A stretch of 64,000 bases of DNA from Notolepis coatsorum. Its lineage: Eukaryota; Chordata; Actinopteri; Aulopiformes; Paralepididae. The stretch is taken from assembly GCA_963971535.1 (NCBI GenBank), contig OZ020592.1, positions 54,195,150 to 54,259,149 of the forward strand, written 5' to 3'. This document shows positions 32,447-43,339 of this stretch, piece after piece (position 1 is the first letter of the stretch; each line of letters starts with the position of its first letter). The translations under genes were made by a program, and so were the position numbers. The notes beneath the pieces are model-generated. The model ran no database searches and was not told the DNA's origin. It saw only the letters and a list, made by a program, of their open reading frames with translations.

Positions 32447-32660
32447 TTAAAAAAAAAAAAAAAAAAAATCTAACCCTGACTAACCTTACTGTCATGCACT
32501 TGTCCTAATAAACTAACCTACACTGTAACACGCAACACTTGATGAACATTGTTACTCAGCTGATAGAGTTGTACCCTTCTTGCAGTCTTGTCGTACAGAA
32601 CTTGTAAGTCGCTTTGGATAAAAGCGTCAGCTAAATGACTAAATGTAAATGTAAATGTAA
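31602..32660 (+). mobile_element. L2 LINE, 5'-truncated, in the left arm
   Basis: It starts at the catalytic ADDTQLFLSF and reads without interruption to a stop at 32446. An A-run at 32449-32468 follows, then a 3' UTR ending with GTCGCTTTGGATAAAAGCGT and a (TAAATG)n tail, the standard end of fish L2. Compared with the right arm, the insertion site has lost a few bases (GTGCCCT) and shows no TSD. Confidence 0.9.
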
Positions 32661-34440
32661 CCACGCCGACATGCCTACTCCAGGAGAAAGGGCAGATATG
32701 CGTGTTGATCTTAAACATGAAAAGAAGGCGCCACCCAGACGTTCGGGCGAACCGCGCCCGGTGGCCCACCCCCAGGGCGTGAGACCCCTCTACATATGTT
32801 CAGATCCATTCCGTCATCATCCCCCAGACATGAACGAGAATCCGTCGATAACAAAAACCAGGTTGTTGGATTTGGTCGTCAGAAGAGGAAAAACCTCCAT
32901 CCCAGTTGCTTTATAAAAACGCCGTTTTAACCTCAAGCAACCAAGTCAGTCGCCTGTTTACAGAACACCCCGAGCTAGCACTATACATGCGTCGGGACAC
33001 ATCCACATCAATGAACAGGCTATTTAGACCCGTCATTGAATCCCCAAGGCGCCATGGGGAACAACAAGAGGGGTGTGACACTTCCTAACTCCAACTGTTT
33101 TTAGTAGAAAAGAAGGAAGCACCAACAGTATGTATCCCAGTCTACACAGCCGGGGGTAACATTTTTTCACATTTTTACATCCCACCACCCTCCCATAGGA
33201 AGGAGACGGGAATCCCCAGAGAGACTTCCCATGCGAGCTGTACAGATTGAAAAGAATATATTGCACCTTGAGCCATGTAAAAAAAATTATTTAGGGCTCT
33301 CCGGGGAGGAGGCACTGAACCCATACACACTCAATAATCGAATTGAATCGAATACATACACAATAGAGTAGGACTCCTTCTAGAGGGTCCACTCACCTTG
33401 ACAATCTGAGGAGGAGGCTCTGTACTCTGAAGGAGGCTCCCTCACATGGAAGGAGGAGTCCCAACTCACAGAAGGCCCGAATAGGAGCTTGGTGAGGAGG
33501 AGCCCTGACCACCCCCCGAAACAGATCCATCACATTGACCTGAACAGTCCTACCAACAGAGACGCGCACGGTGACGTACTCTATGGCGGAGGAATTTCTG
33601 CGGTGCACACGCCCAATATTCCAGGCCGTGTGACCAGGAAACTCCCCCCCCCCCCCCCCCCTCACCCTGTAACGTGCCAAACCGCAACGTGACAGGAACC
33701 TTGAAGGACAGGTGGGTTTACCCCTGACCAACAGAAAAAAGGGGAAGGAAAGGTTACCAGTTCACCCCTTTACGACCCCACACCCATGATACGATGTAAT
33801 GACAAAAAGAGAATATGACAGTCATAGTCAGCTCTATGAAGCGTCCGACAGCTTCACACAGCGCATGAGCTAACCTGCTATCTGATTTTTACTAAGGAAA
33901 AAAACACAGAATAGAGAGGGCTCTTCAAGAGCCCCGGTACCAAACTTACACATGTGCTTCTGTGGCCAGTCCAACCCAGTTGTAGGTCACATGACACACA
34001 CAACCCATCATCACCTACAAAAAATGGCAAAAACACTCTACAGAGGAACGCCGTTTTTCATAATGAGAGAATACATAATTCTCGATTAGTATCGGCCACA
34101 GGCCTTGCTAAACACACACGAAAGCGACCAAACAATCTTTTCTTTTAGGAAAATAAAGTTTCTCCAGCAGTTTTAGCACAACCTCAGCAATCAAGCTAAG
34201 GGTTACATCGCATCCCTACCACACAGAGACACAATGTAGTGCAACAACATGTCTGATAGGAGGATGAAGAAGTCCCCAGGGAACCGGGGGGAAACACAAT
34301 CCTCCTACTTTACCCTTAATACGGCCAGTTAAAACAGGAAAACCTGTTAATATGTGAACACACTGTTCATAGTCATTACAGGCTGAGAAAAGAACATTCT
34401 TTACTCATTTGTCACTAAGCATAGCTTTATAGGTTAGTTC

Positions 34441-36224
34441 TGTTCCGTTAGGGGCTCTGCTTGGCATCACACTGCACTCCCTCGCGTACGTGCATGCGCA
34501 CTGAATAAATTCCACAAAAAATGTACCTCTAATACCAGTATTAGTCTGACCACACCCCTCATCAGCTTACCTTCATAAGCAGGTGTGTGGTCACCTGCTC
34601 TCCTCCTTCTCGCTTTCACCACAAGGAAGTGCCTCGGTAGTACCCCACTTGACGTGTTGTTAGTTGACGTGGAGAAAATATTGTTTACAAGGAAGGAGAT
34701 ACGTTGACATCATATCTTTATTTTCTCTCTCACTATTTTCGAGAAAATACGGCGATATTGTCTTCGTACTGGAGTGTCTGGAAGATGATGATCATTCTAA
34801 AAACCCTCCACCGGTTTTCGTATTGGGAGCACGCCGCTGCATGCCTCTCAACTGCAGTTCCTTGCTGTGTTTGTTGGGGTGAAACCTGTCAGGCCACAGT
34901 TGAACTGTCGGACACGCCGCTGTTGTGAGAAGCGGTGGGTTTCAGGTTGGGTGAGTACTGTTGCTGGCAGGCTTCACTTGTCTGTTAGTGCTATGGGGGC
35001 TACTTGACAATGTTTATGGAAACCGGCCCCAGGCTAGGGTCCTTTGTTCAGCCACCTAGGCGACAGAAGGCCTTGGTCTGAAGACCATTGTAGTTTTAAC
35101 TAGTGGGCCGCGACCATTAACACTGGTGATCCCTGTGTGTTCTGGACGAGTGGATTCTCTCTGTCCCGTGTTAAGCCCCTTCTTTCATATCCAAATGAGA
35201 GTGTTCCTTCACGAGGAGATATGTGCATGGATGTGCGATAGCGGCAGATCCATGTTCAAGTCAGCTACACAGACCAGTTTGGTATTGTGCTGATTCCGTC
35301 GGGTGTTGGTAAAATCACCGTTGTAAAGCAGTGTTGACATCTTGTTTCTCTTTTCTCTTAAAAAGTGAGGAGAGGTTCAGAACGGCGGCCTGTCTGGGTG
35401 AGTGTTATGTCATTGTATACATGTTCAGGTGATAGCTGCTTAGCTTACGGTTAGCCAGTCAGCTGTTAGCTGCTGCGTTAGCCTGCTGGGATCGCTGCAT
35501 GGCCTACTTAGGTGGGCCTACTGTTAGCCAGTCAGCTGTTAGCTGCGGCGCTAGCATGTCGTGATCACTAGGTAACGTTAGCTTGCTGCTGTAGGCCAAG
35601 GCCTGGCGCGGGGTAGCTTTAGCTCCTCGCGCGCCGCCGCGAGCGCTTCTGGTCGCTTGCGCCGTTAGCTCGGCGTCTCGCGAGCAGGGGCAGTAGCGCC
35701 CGAACGGTTGGAGCGGCCGTTAGCTTAATGCTACTCTGTTGAACGTGCTTTGATTTTAACATGTTTTACACTCTTGACTACGACGTCATCCTTGACAGGG
35801 GATGTTTCGTCGACCCTGCCCTGAGCCAGGACGGCAAGGTTGCGTCAACAAAGAGGACTGTAGTGCGGGTTGGAGCGGCGACGCTGCCCAGTTCGAACAA
35901 CACGGGAGTGGCTGTGTTCCTACGGTGTCTGTGACTGCACTTCGCTGATCTACGTTCCGGGTAGGACAAGGTTTGACCAGACCTTATAACACGTCTTCTG
36001 GTTTTACTTTTCTAAATGTTTTGTGGATAACGATGTTTTCCCAAACGTGTGTTGCTGCAATGCATTTAGGATACGACGCGAGTTATGTGTGTACTGTTTT
36101 TGTCACTGGCAGTTAGCTTCTCCGTGCAAATCGGGTTGTTGTTACAGATGTGAAAATGATCTGGTTGTTGTGTGAGAAACATCATGGTGTTTATATGTAC
36201 CGTGTACTCACAACTAAGGTAACT
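34441..36224. other. Spacer between inverted arms
   Basis: The left end (34440-34640) repeats, inverted, the module at 41370-41545. The rest has GTTAGC-rich stretches and a short coding-like segment at about 35770-35930. That segment is related to 59255-59400 in the far-right transposon. Both stretches are followed by a related ATGTTTTGTNNATAACGATG motif. No complete gene was seen. Confidence 0.5.
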
Positions 36225-36991
36225 AACCTATGAAGCTATGCTTGGTGACAAGTGAGTAAAAGAATGTTCTTTTCTCAGCCTGTGATGACAATGAACAGTG
36301 TGTTCACATATTAACAGGTTTTCCTGTTTTAACTGGCCGTATTGAGGGTAAAATAAGAGGATTGTGTTTCCCCCCGGTTCCCTGGGGACTTTTTCATCCT
36401 CCTATCAGACATGTTGTGCACTAGAATTGTGTCTTTTGTGTGGTAGGGATGCGATGTAACCCTTAGCTTGATTGCTGAGGTTGTGCTAAAACTGCTGGAG
36501 AAACTTTATTTTCCTAAAAGAAAAGATGGTTTGGTCGCTGTCGTGTGTGCTTAGCAAGGCCTGTGGCCGATACTAATCGAGAATTATGTATTCTCTCATT
36601 GTGAAAAACGGCGTTCCTCTGTAGAGTGTTTTTGCCATTTTTTGTAGGTGATGATGGGTTGTGTGTGTCATGTGACCTGCAACTGGGTTGGACTGGCCAC
36701 AGAAGCACATGTCTATGTTGGACCGGGGCTCTTAGAGCCCTCTCTATTCTGTGTTTTTTCCTTAGTAAAAATCAGATAGCAGGTTAGCTCATGCGCTGTG
36801 TGGAGCTGTCAAACGCTTCATAGAGCTGACTATGACTGTGTCATATTCTCTTTTTGTCATTACATCGCATCATGGGTGTGGGGTCGTAAAGGGGTGAACT
36901 GGTAACCTTTCCTCTCCCCCTTGTTTCTGTCGGTCAGGGGTACACCCCCTGTCCTTCAAGGTTCACGTCACGTGGCGGTTCGGCACGTTAC

Positions 36992-37014
36992 GGGGGGGGG
37001 GGGGGGGGGGGGGG
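36992..37014 (+). repeat. 23-base guanine run
   Basis: An uninterrupted G tract in the right arm, mirrored by an 18-base C run in the left arm. It could form G-quadruplex structure. Confidence 0.9.
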
Positions 37015-37292
37015 AGTTTCCTGGTCCCACGGCCTGGTATATTGGGCGTGTGCACCGCAGGAATTCCCCCGCCATAGAGTACGTCACCGTGCGCGTCTCT
37101 GTTGGTAGGACTTCCGTGTGCTGTTCAGGTCCATGTGATGGATCTGTTTCAGGGGGGTGGTCAGGGCTCCTCCTCACCAAGCGCCTTTTCGGGCCTTCTG
37201 TGAGTTCGGACTCCTTCTTCCATGGGAGGGAGCCTCCATCAGAGTACAGAGCCTTCCTCCTCAGATTGTCAAAGTGAGTGGACCCTCTAGAA

Positions 37293-39016
37293 CAGGGGTG
37301 GCCAACCCGCGGCTCGCGAGCCGCATGCGGCTCTTTGCCCGTCAATGTGCGGCTCTTCCATCCATAAAAAAGAAAAAAAAACATTTTTTTTTTTTTTTTA
37401 CTTTTTTTTTTTTTTTACTTTTTTTTATTTTTTACTTTTTTTTTTTTATGTCACTCATTCCATAAGGACGTAGAATAAACATTTAAATTTTTTTTTTAAA
37501 TGGTCCATTTGCATGTTCTTGGTATCTGAATCTAGGGACATATGTGGATCAGTGTCAGAAATAGTGTGTCTGTTACTAGGCTTGAGTAAATTGTAATGAA
37601 CCAAAGGAGAATATCAATTCTATTTAAAAAAAAAATTATCTTTGACTGTAAATAACACCATGCTAAAATTGACCAGACCTGAAAAATCTAAGCAAATGAA
37701 TAAAGGGAAGATGATTAAACAGAAGGTTTTGTAGATACAGTACTGAATTCTGCCATCTTTTTTATAATGTAAATTTCTCCACCATTCTTCATCATATTGC
37801 AACACCGTTTTTTGCAAGACGTTCACAGAAAGGTAGAGAAACTAACTGCGTTCTGTTTTATGGCAATAACGTTCAGGTTTGTGGGAGATAATCCCAAAAA
37901 ATAAGAGAAATTAAAAAGTAAATCCAGAAGTCAGATGATTGACAGGGGCTGGTGTGAGCTGGGTAGGGTAGTTTTTCGAAATTTGAAAGCCCTGAGTCTC
38001 TTCCTTCAAAAGGCTACACTCACTTTTGGCTGTGCCACTTCCTCCTGTCAATATGCGCCGGTTTCCGACTCAATGCCCTGAGATTTCTATAATCTTATAT
38101 TTCACTAATAACAGTTAAAATAATTGGTAAACAAACATAATGCTGAAAATATACACTTTTACTGTATATCTCGGGCTTAAGAGGTTAACCCTGTGAGGCC
38201 CAAATTAAAAAGAAATTAGCTACTTCAGAGGCCAGAGGGTGGGACATATAAACACATTTACTATCAAATAGCATTGTGAGGCTGAACAACAGGACCAATT
38301 GACTATACATGTGCTTAAAGGGGAACTATCTTATAAATGGCTTTTTTCAGTGTTTACCATTGTTTCTTAGCTATGTGGACTTATATTAATAGGATATATG
38401 TCTCTAATTCTCATATTGACGAATTCTTCCAATTCTCCTCTCACAATATTCACCCTCACTGAACTGAGTCATCTGAAAATGTGCATATCTGTGATGTCAG
38501 AGATTTCTCAGCCGCATAATAATGTGGCAGTTGATGTGGCAGTTGGCACCAGGCCACACAGTGGTTGGAGCCCAGCCTCAAAACGGCTTAAGATCTTGAG
38601 GTAGAAAAATGCGGTTTTTAGTACTTGATTAGAAATACAAAACAATGCATTTTTTTTTGAAAAAAACCTAGGTGTTCCATAGACTCACAGGAATTGTGTA
38701 AAAGTGCCCAAATAGTGAAAGAAATAGTAAAATAGTTCCCCTTTAACATTTTTTAAATAAACATTATTTTTTAAAATGGCTAAAAGTGATTTTGTAATTT
38801 TGCAACCGTGGGTCTCACAGGGTACTTTTAACCCTGTGAGGCCCAAATAAAAAAGACATTAGCAACTTCAGAGGCCAGAGGGTGAGACCTATAAACACAT
38901 GAAGGGTGCCGTGACTGAAAAAAAAGGTTGAGAAACGCTGGTATATGGTGTGGCTCTTTGTGGTACCACAGTCATTTTTTTGTGGCTCTTAGTCTCTGAC
39001 TGGTTGGCCACCCCTG
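37293..39016. mobile_element. hAT-type non-autonomous DNA transposon
   Basis: Perfect 15-bp TIRs (CAGGGGTGGCCAACC) and an 8-bp TSD, CTCTAGAA, at 37285-37292 and 39017-39024 are diagnostic of hAT elements. The left inverted arm carries the empty site with one CTCTAGAA. No transposase frame remains in 1.72 kb. A TTAA-flanked segment is nested inside it. Confidence 0.95.
38185..38831. mobile_element. TTAA-bounded segment inside the hAT
   Basis: It begins TTAA followed by CCCTGTGAGGCCCA and ends with the near-complement TGGGTCTCACAGGG a few bases before a second TTAA. A second, partial copy of the same start follows at 38828-38908. It resembles a TTAA-targeting (piggyBac- or Kolobok-type) short element. 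The exact right boundary is unclear. Confidence 0.5.
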
Positions 39017-39947
39017 CTCTAGAAGGTGTCCTATTCTATTGTATATGTATTCGATTCAATTCGATTGTTGAGTGTGTATGGGTTCAGTGCCTCTTCCCCG
39101 GAGAGCCCTAAAACCAATTTTTTACATGGCTCAAGGTGCAATATATTCTTTTCAATCTGTACAGCTCGCGTGGGAAGTCTCTCTGGGGATCCCCGTCTCC
39201 TTCCTATGGGAGGGTGGTGGGATGTAAAAATGTGAATTTTTTTTTACCCCTGGCTGTGTAGACTGGGATACATACTGTTGATGCTTCCTTCTTTTCTATT
39301 CAAAAAGTGTTGGAGTTAGGAAGTGTCACACCCCTCTTGTCGTTCCCCTGGGCGCCTTGGGGATTCAATGACAGGTCTAAATAGCCTGTTCATTGATGGG
39401 GGTGTGTCCCGACGCACGTATAGTGCTAGCTCGCTGTAAACAGGCGACTGACTGGCACGCCTTGGTTGCTTGTGGTTGAAACAGCGTTTTTATAAAGCAA
39501 CTGAGATGGGGGTTTTTCCTCTTCTGACGACCAAATCCCACGACCTGGGTTGGTTTTTCGACGGATTCTCGTTCATGTCTGGGGGATGATGACGGAATGG
39601 ATCTGAAAATATGTAGAGGGGTCTCACGCCCTTGGGGTGGGCCACCAGGCGCGGTTCGCCCGAACGTCTGGGTGACGCCTTCTTTTCATGTTAAGATCGA
39701 CACGCATATCTGCCCTTTCTCCTGGAGTAGGCATGTCGGCGTGGTTAGGGCACGGGACTGGTTCTGGTCACGCTGGTCCGGATCAGTTGAACCCTTTGTC
39801 CGCCGGGGATGCAGATCTGCTGTTCTGGTACCCTGAGGGACTTGGGCTTTTTTCAGGGGGAAAAATGCCAGGTCGGTCCGGGTGTCACAGGGTTAAGCGC
39901 TATGGGGACCCTGGTTGGGTACGTTTTTACTCAGCACTGTCGTAATG

Positions 39948-40066
39948 GCTTGCGGCCATGCCAACCTGTACACGCTCGATCTCGTCGGATCTCGGCCGCT
40001 ACACAGGTTGGTCCTGGTTGGTACTTGGTTGGGAGACCGCCTGGGAAGGCCAGGTGCGGTGTGCTT
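39948..40066 (+). rRNA. 5S rRNA-like sequence, full length, diverged
   Basis: The 119-bp segment follows vertebrate 5S rRNA from GCTTGCGGCCATG through GATCTCGTCGGATCTCGG and GGTTGGGAGACCGCCTGGGA to the 3' end. The box C region is well kept, but the box A region (around TCGGCCGCTACACAGG) is altered. Terminal-stem pairing has mismatches and no T-run terminator follows directly. It is best read as a 5S-derived pseudogene or a 5S-derived part of the repeat unit. Confidence 0.7.
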
Positions 40067-40725
40067 AGGGGCTGGTTCTCCATTCTTTTTCGCTCCTCTC
40101 TCGCGCATGGCGAAGAGGGGCCTGTTGGGGTGGTCTTTGACCTCCTCTGGTGACCCTGTGCTTCCCGTATCGCCAGGCCCGGTCCGAGGTAATGTTCGTC
40201 GACCCGTAGGCCTGGGTTAACCCTTTTTTGAAAACTGAGACACTTGTACTGCGGTATAGCCGGTGTATACCCGCAGGTGTGTTTGAGTTTTTTCTTGAGG
40301 GGTTATAGGAACAACCACCGCATTGGGTAATGCCAAGGTGGTTGATTCCCTGGTGTGTTGGAGCAGTGTCAACTCTCGGGTTCACCGGTTGAGGGTGCCC
40401 CTGCACGTTCATGACGTCTGCCAATCGTGTCAGCCTTCTCTGCCTCAACCCCTCTGGGTGGGGGTTTTTAAATGGAGGCTTGGTCATTCAACAACGCCAG
40501 CATACGCCCCTTCCGCCGGGGCGGCTGTGTTCAGCTGTCCCCTCTGGCGCCTGTCTCGTCCGCAGTCTCCAGGCTAGGGTTAACAGCCTGTTGCCTGGTT
40601 TTTCCCCGGTGCGCTGCCTGCTTCCGTTGGTTAACCTTTTTTGTGTGCTTACGGCCATGCTGACTGCCTGTTCTGCAGGGTCAGTGTGCCAGGCGGTGTA
40701 CTATTGGGGGGACAGGGCCCGCTCG

Positions 40726-40831
40726 GCTTACGGCCATACCAACCTGAACACGCCCGATCTCGGAAGCTAAGCAGGTTCTGGCCTGGTTAGTACTTGGATG
40801 GGATACCGCCTGGGAATACCAGGTGCAGTAA
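40726..40831 (+). rRNA. 5S rRNA-like sequence with internal deletion
   Basis: It is highly similar to vertebrate 5S rRNA (GCTTACGGCCATACC, GAACACGCCCGATCTCGG, AGCTAAGCAGG, TTGGATGGGATACCGCCTGG). About 10 bases of the duplicated TCTGATCTCG region are missing. Box A looks intact and box C has one change. It lies 778 bp from the first 5S-like copy. No terminator was seen, so function is unlikely. Confidence 0.75.
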
Positions 40832-41286
40832 CTGAGGGGCCTTTGTCCGAATACGCTGGCGATGTGGGGGGCGGGGCACTACGTGCCCACCTGGTGGGGT
40901 CTTGATGCTGGCATCGTGGACTTCTCCGGGCCCCCATTCCAGGGAGTCCAGTCCTTTTGGTGGGTCTGGGTCTTCCATCGCGCTCCGCTGCTACGGCCTT
41001 GCCACAGGGTTGGGTTTGCCCTTGACCCCGTGATTCTGGGGGCAGTAACGAGGTTGTTCCTCCGTTCGTTCCCGGGTGGCATGCGGGTTGTGCGTGTGTG
41101 TAGGCGTGGGGTCAAGCCACGGTCTGCTCACCCTGTGCGTTGAGTTGCTTGAGTGCCTCTTCGCACGGTCGGGTCCGTCGCCCTCCCGTGAAGCCCTCCC
41201 ATTTGTCAGCCAGCGGCTCCGCTTGGCCTCCCATTGTGCAGTGTGATGCCAAGCAGAGCCCCTAACGGAACAGAACGTTAGGTTAT

Positions 41287-41559
41287 GGCTATAACCAAGT
41301 TCTGTTAGTTAGGGGTGACGCTTGGCATCAGACGGCCGCTGCAGCACTTGACCTCACCTTGTGGTGAAAGCTTGGGAAGGAGGAGAGCAGGTGACCACAC
41401 ACCTGCTTATGAAGGTAAGCTGATGAGGGGTGTGGTCAGACTAATACTGGTATTAGAGGTACATTTTTTGTGGAATTTATTCAGTGCGCGTGCACGTACG
41501 CGAGGGAGTGCAGTGTGATGCCAAGCGTCACCCCTAACTAACAGAACTTGGTTATAGCC
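41287..41559. mobile_element. 273-bp element with perfect 44-bp TIRs
   Basis: The left end 41287-41330 (GGCTATAACCAAGTTCTGTT and so on) is the exact complement of the right end 41516-41559. The inner core (GGTGACCACACACCTGCTTA) is also found, inverted, at 34480-34600. A partial third copy of the terminal motif faces it head-to-head at 41239-41286. No transposase and no clear TSD were seen. It looks like a MITE or a terminal module of the large inverted unit. Confidence 0.65.
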
Positions 41560-42050
41560 AATGACACTTAATAACAAGTTTTTAAGTTTCCAAAGATTGC
41601 GAACCCCCCCCCCCCCCCTGCCCCATTATGGTTTGATCCAGTGCCTCCCATCTCCAGCGCGTAGACCTTTTGGCTCACAGCGCTGCAGTCTGGCTGCAGG
41701 TAGGCTGAGTGTAAATATCAAAGCGCACAGTGTGTGTCATAATATTGGTGGCAGACCAGGCAGGCAGGCTTTTCCAGTAAGTTGTTCAAATAAAAGCATT
41801 ATGTTAGACATAAGTTACTATTGAGTGGTAGTAGAACTTCTACGGTTCTACCACGCAATACAATAAAAGTGTTTCACGGTCCCGAATTGCGATCTGGTCA
41901 TACGGTTTCCTCGAATAAATAATAATAACGTTTCCCTCTCTGGTTGGCGTTAGCTTTAGTGCTAGCCGCTAGCTAACGTTATCTAGATATGTGGTGTGAG
42001 CTGGATGACGTTGACTTCATTTGCAAACGTTAACGCTATCTATATGGCAG
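41560..42050. other. Unassigned sequence with C-run
   Basis: A poly-C run lies near 41606-41619, with several GCTAGC/AACGTT motifs near 41960. No gene was recognised. Any gypsy-2 protease or RT coding expected here is absent. Confidence 0.4.
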
Positions 42051-42056
42051 ACGAGC

Positions 42057-42440
42057 AGGGCCGGATTAACGACGGCCGCGGCCCGTGGGCCTATAGTGAC
42101 GAGGGGCCTCCATTATTTTTTTACTTTTTTTTTTTTTTGAGATCGATGTCATGATTGTGCACTGCAGACTCAGGGAGGAGGCAGAGAAGGAGAGAAAGAG
42201 ACACAAGATTTACAGGTAATGGAAATATATCTTTTTTCTCTTTCTTATTAAAACTTGGCTTATTTGAAAGGAGATTGATTTAATAAAAATGAATGAGCGA
42301 AAAATCAATATACAGTGTATATACAGTATATATATATATATTAATATATTATTATTATAGTAATTGGCTATCATACTGCAATATAAACTGAGTTTTATAG
42401 TGAAAAGAGCAGCTTTATTGGTCAAGATTGAAGTCAAGTC
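42057..42440. mobile_element. hAT-like end fragment
   Basis: It starts CAGGGCCGGATTAACG, a terminus widespread among fish non-autonomous hAT elements, followed by AT-rich sequence. The opposite end was not located. Confidence 0.35.
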
Positions 42441-42780
42441 AAGTCAAGTCAGTTTTATTTGTATAGCACATTTCCAGGCAGCGGCAGCTGACACCAAAGT
42501 GCTTCACAAGCAAGTTGATAAAAACAAATTAGTGTGAGGCAAGGTATAAGATTAAAAGAAAGAAAAAAAACATAGCAAAGCAATGAAAGCAACAAAAACA
42601 AACAGTATGGTGCAAGATATAGGATTGAAAACATAATAAAGCAATGAAAGTAATAAAAACTGGTAGGACACAGTAAAACAAAGAGGATAGAAGGGCCAGG
42701 GGTCTAGTGGTGGCTCTATATTGCAGGAAATTGCACGTACAGGTTCATTAAATTAAAAAAAAAATCTGCCATGGAGGGGG
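42436..42780. repeat. Dispersed repeat 3' end with (CAAGT)n tail
   Basis: Four CAAGT units are followed by CAGTTTTATTTGTATAGCAC, a motif shared by the tails of many fish retroposons. The remainder is A-rich and not coding. Confidence 0.5.
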
Positions 42781-43139
42781 TCGGACCCCCTCCAAACCAC
42801 ACCTTGCCTGTCAAAAAAATATATATATATATATTAAAAAAAAAATTAAAGAAAAAAAAAAAAATCTTGCACCCCCACTTTCAACTATAACTAGGCGGCC
42901 ATGACCTCATCAATGTTGTTTCGATTACAAGATCTGAGCTGAAGCCTGCCCATGATTGGCTGCTGCGACGGATAACATGAAAACCCCTTTCAAATTGTCT
43001 GAAGACATCTGGGTGGTTTCTGACGAATCTCAACAAAATCACTTCCATCTTCCAATTTACAAATGGGACAGATCTGGGCACTGAATTCACTCATCACTTT
43101 AGAAATCAGATAATGGACATTGGAAATCACCTGTTGATA

Positions 43140-43290
43140 TTACTTTTAAAGAATGGATGGAACTAATGTTCCGGACAGCATCATATGAAAGGGTGACGTA
43201 TAGAGTCGCAGGGAGAGAGGATATTTTCGCTGAGGTATGGGACAGTTTTCTACACCTGACTGAACGGTCTGGGGACAAATGATTAAGATG
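43140..43290 (+). pseudogene. L1-type LINE ORF2 C-terminal fragment
   Basis: The translation KEWMELMFRTASYERVTYRV, then FAEVWDSFLHL and a stop near 43280, resembles the end of L1-type ORF2 proteins. No RT motifs are near it. It is followed by low-complexity sequence and an A-rich stretch near 44130. Confidence 0.45.
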
Positions 43291-43339
43291 GGATTACAAT
43301 ATTATCAAGGATGAATATGAAAAAGGGGATTTGATCTGA

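Larger units (their letters stand above)
31450..34440 (+). repeat. Left inverted arm
   Basis: It is the complement of 36225-40209 apart from indels. It contains an 18-base C run at 33644-33661 that pairs with a 23-base G run on the other side. It preserves the empty site of the hAT insertion near 33377-33390 (CTCTAGAA once on the minus strand). Confidence 0.8.
31441..40209. mobile_element. Large inverted-repeat unit with 5S-derived sequence
   Basis: Left arm 31450-34440 and right arm 36225-40209 are inverted copies of one sequence around a roughly 1.8-kb spacer. The match covers, for example, 33910-34430 against 36240-36790 and 31450-31600 against 39740-40200. Differences are later events: an L2 LINE in the left arm, a deletion near 31500 (39843-40140 on the right is absent), and a hAT in the right arm. 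The left end meets gypsy-2 RT at a 9-bp shared sequence. No transposase was recognised, so the class is unknown. Confidence 0.7.
36225..40209 (-). repeat. Right inverted arm
   Basis: It is the complement of the left arm. It contains the hAT at 37293-39016 and a 5S-like sequence at 39948-40066 that falls in the part deleted from the left arm. Confidence 0.8.

Noticed and set aside
34664-34928. Short open frames near the start of the spacer as a host or transposase exon
   Set aside because: Two overlapping frames without recognisable motifs, splice support or an equivalent in the related insertion.
39948-40831. Functional 5S rRNA genes
   Set aside because: Altered promoter boxes, an internal deletion in one copy, no T-run terminator and a transposon context argue against function.
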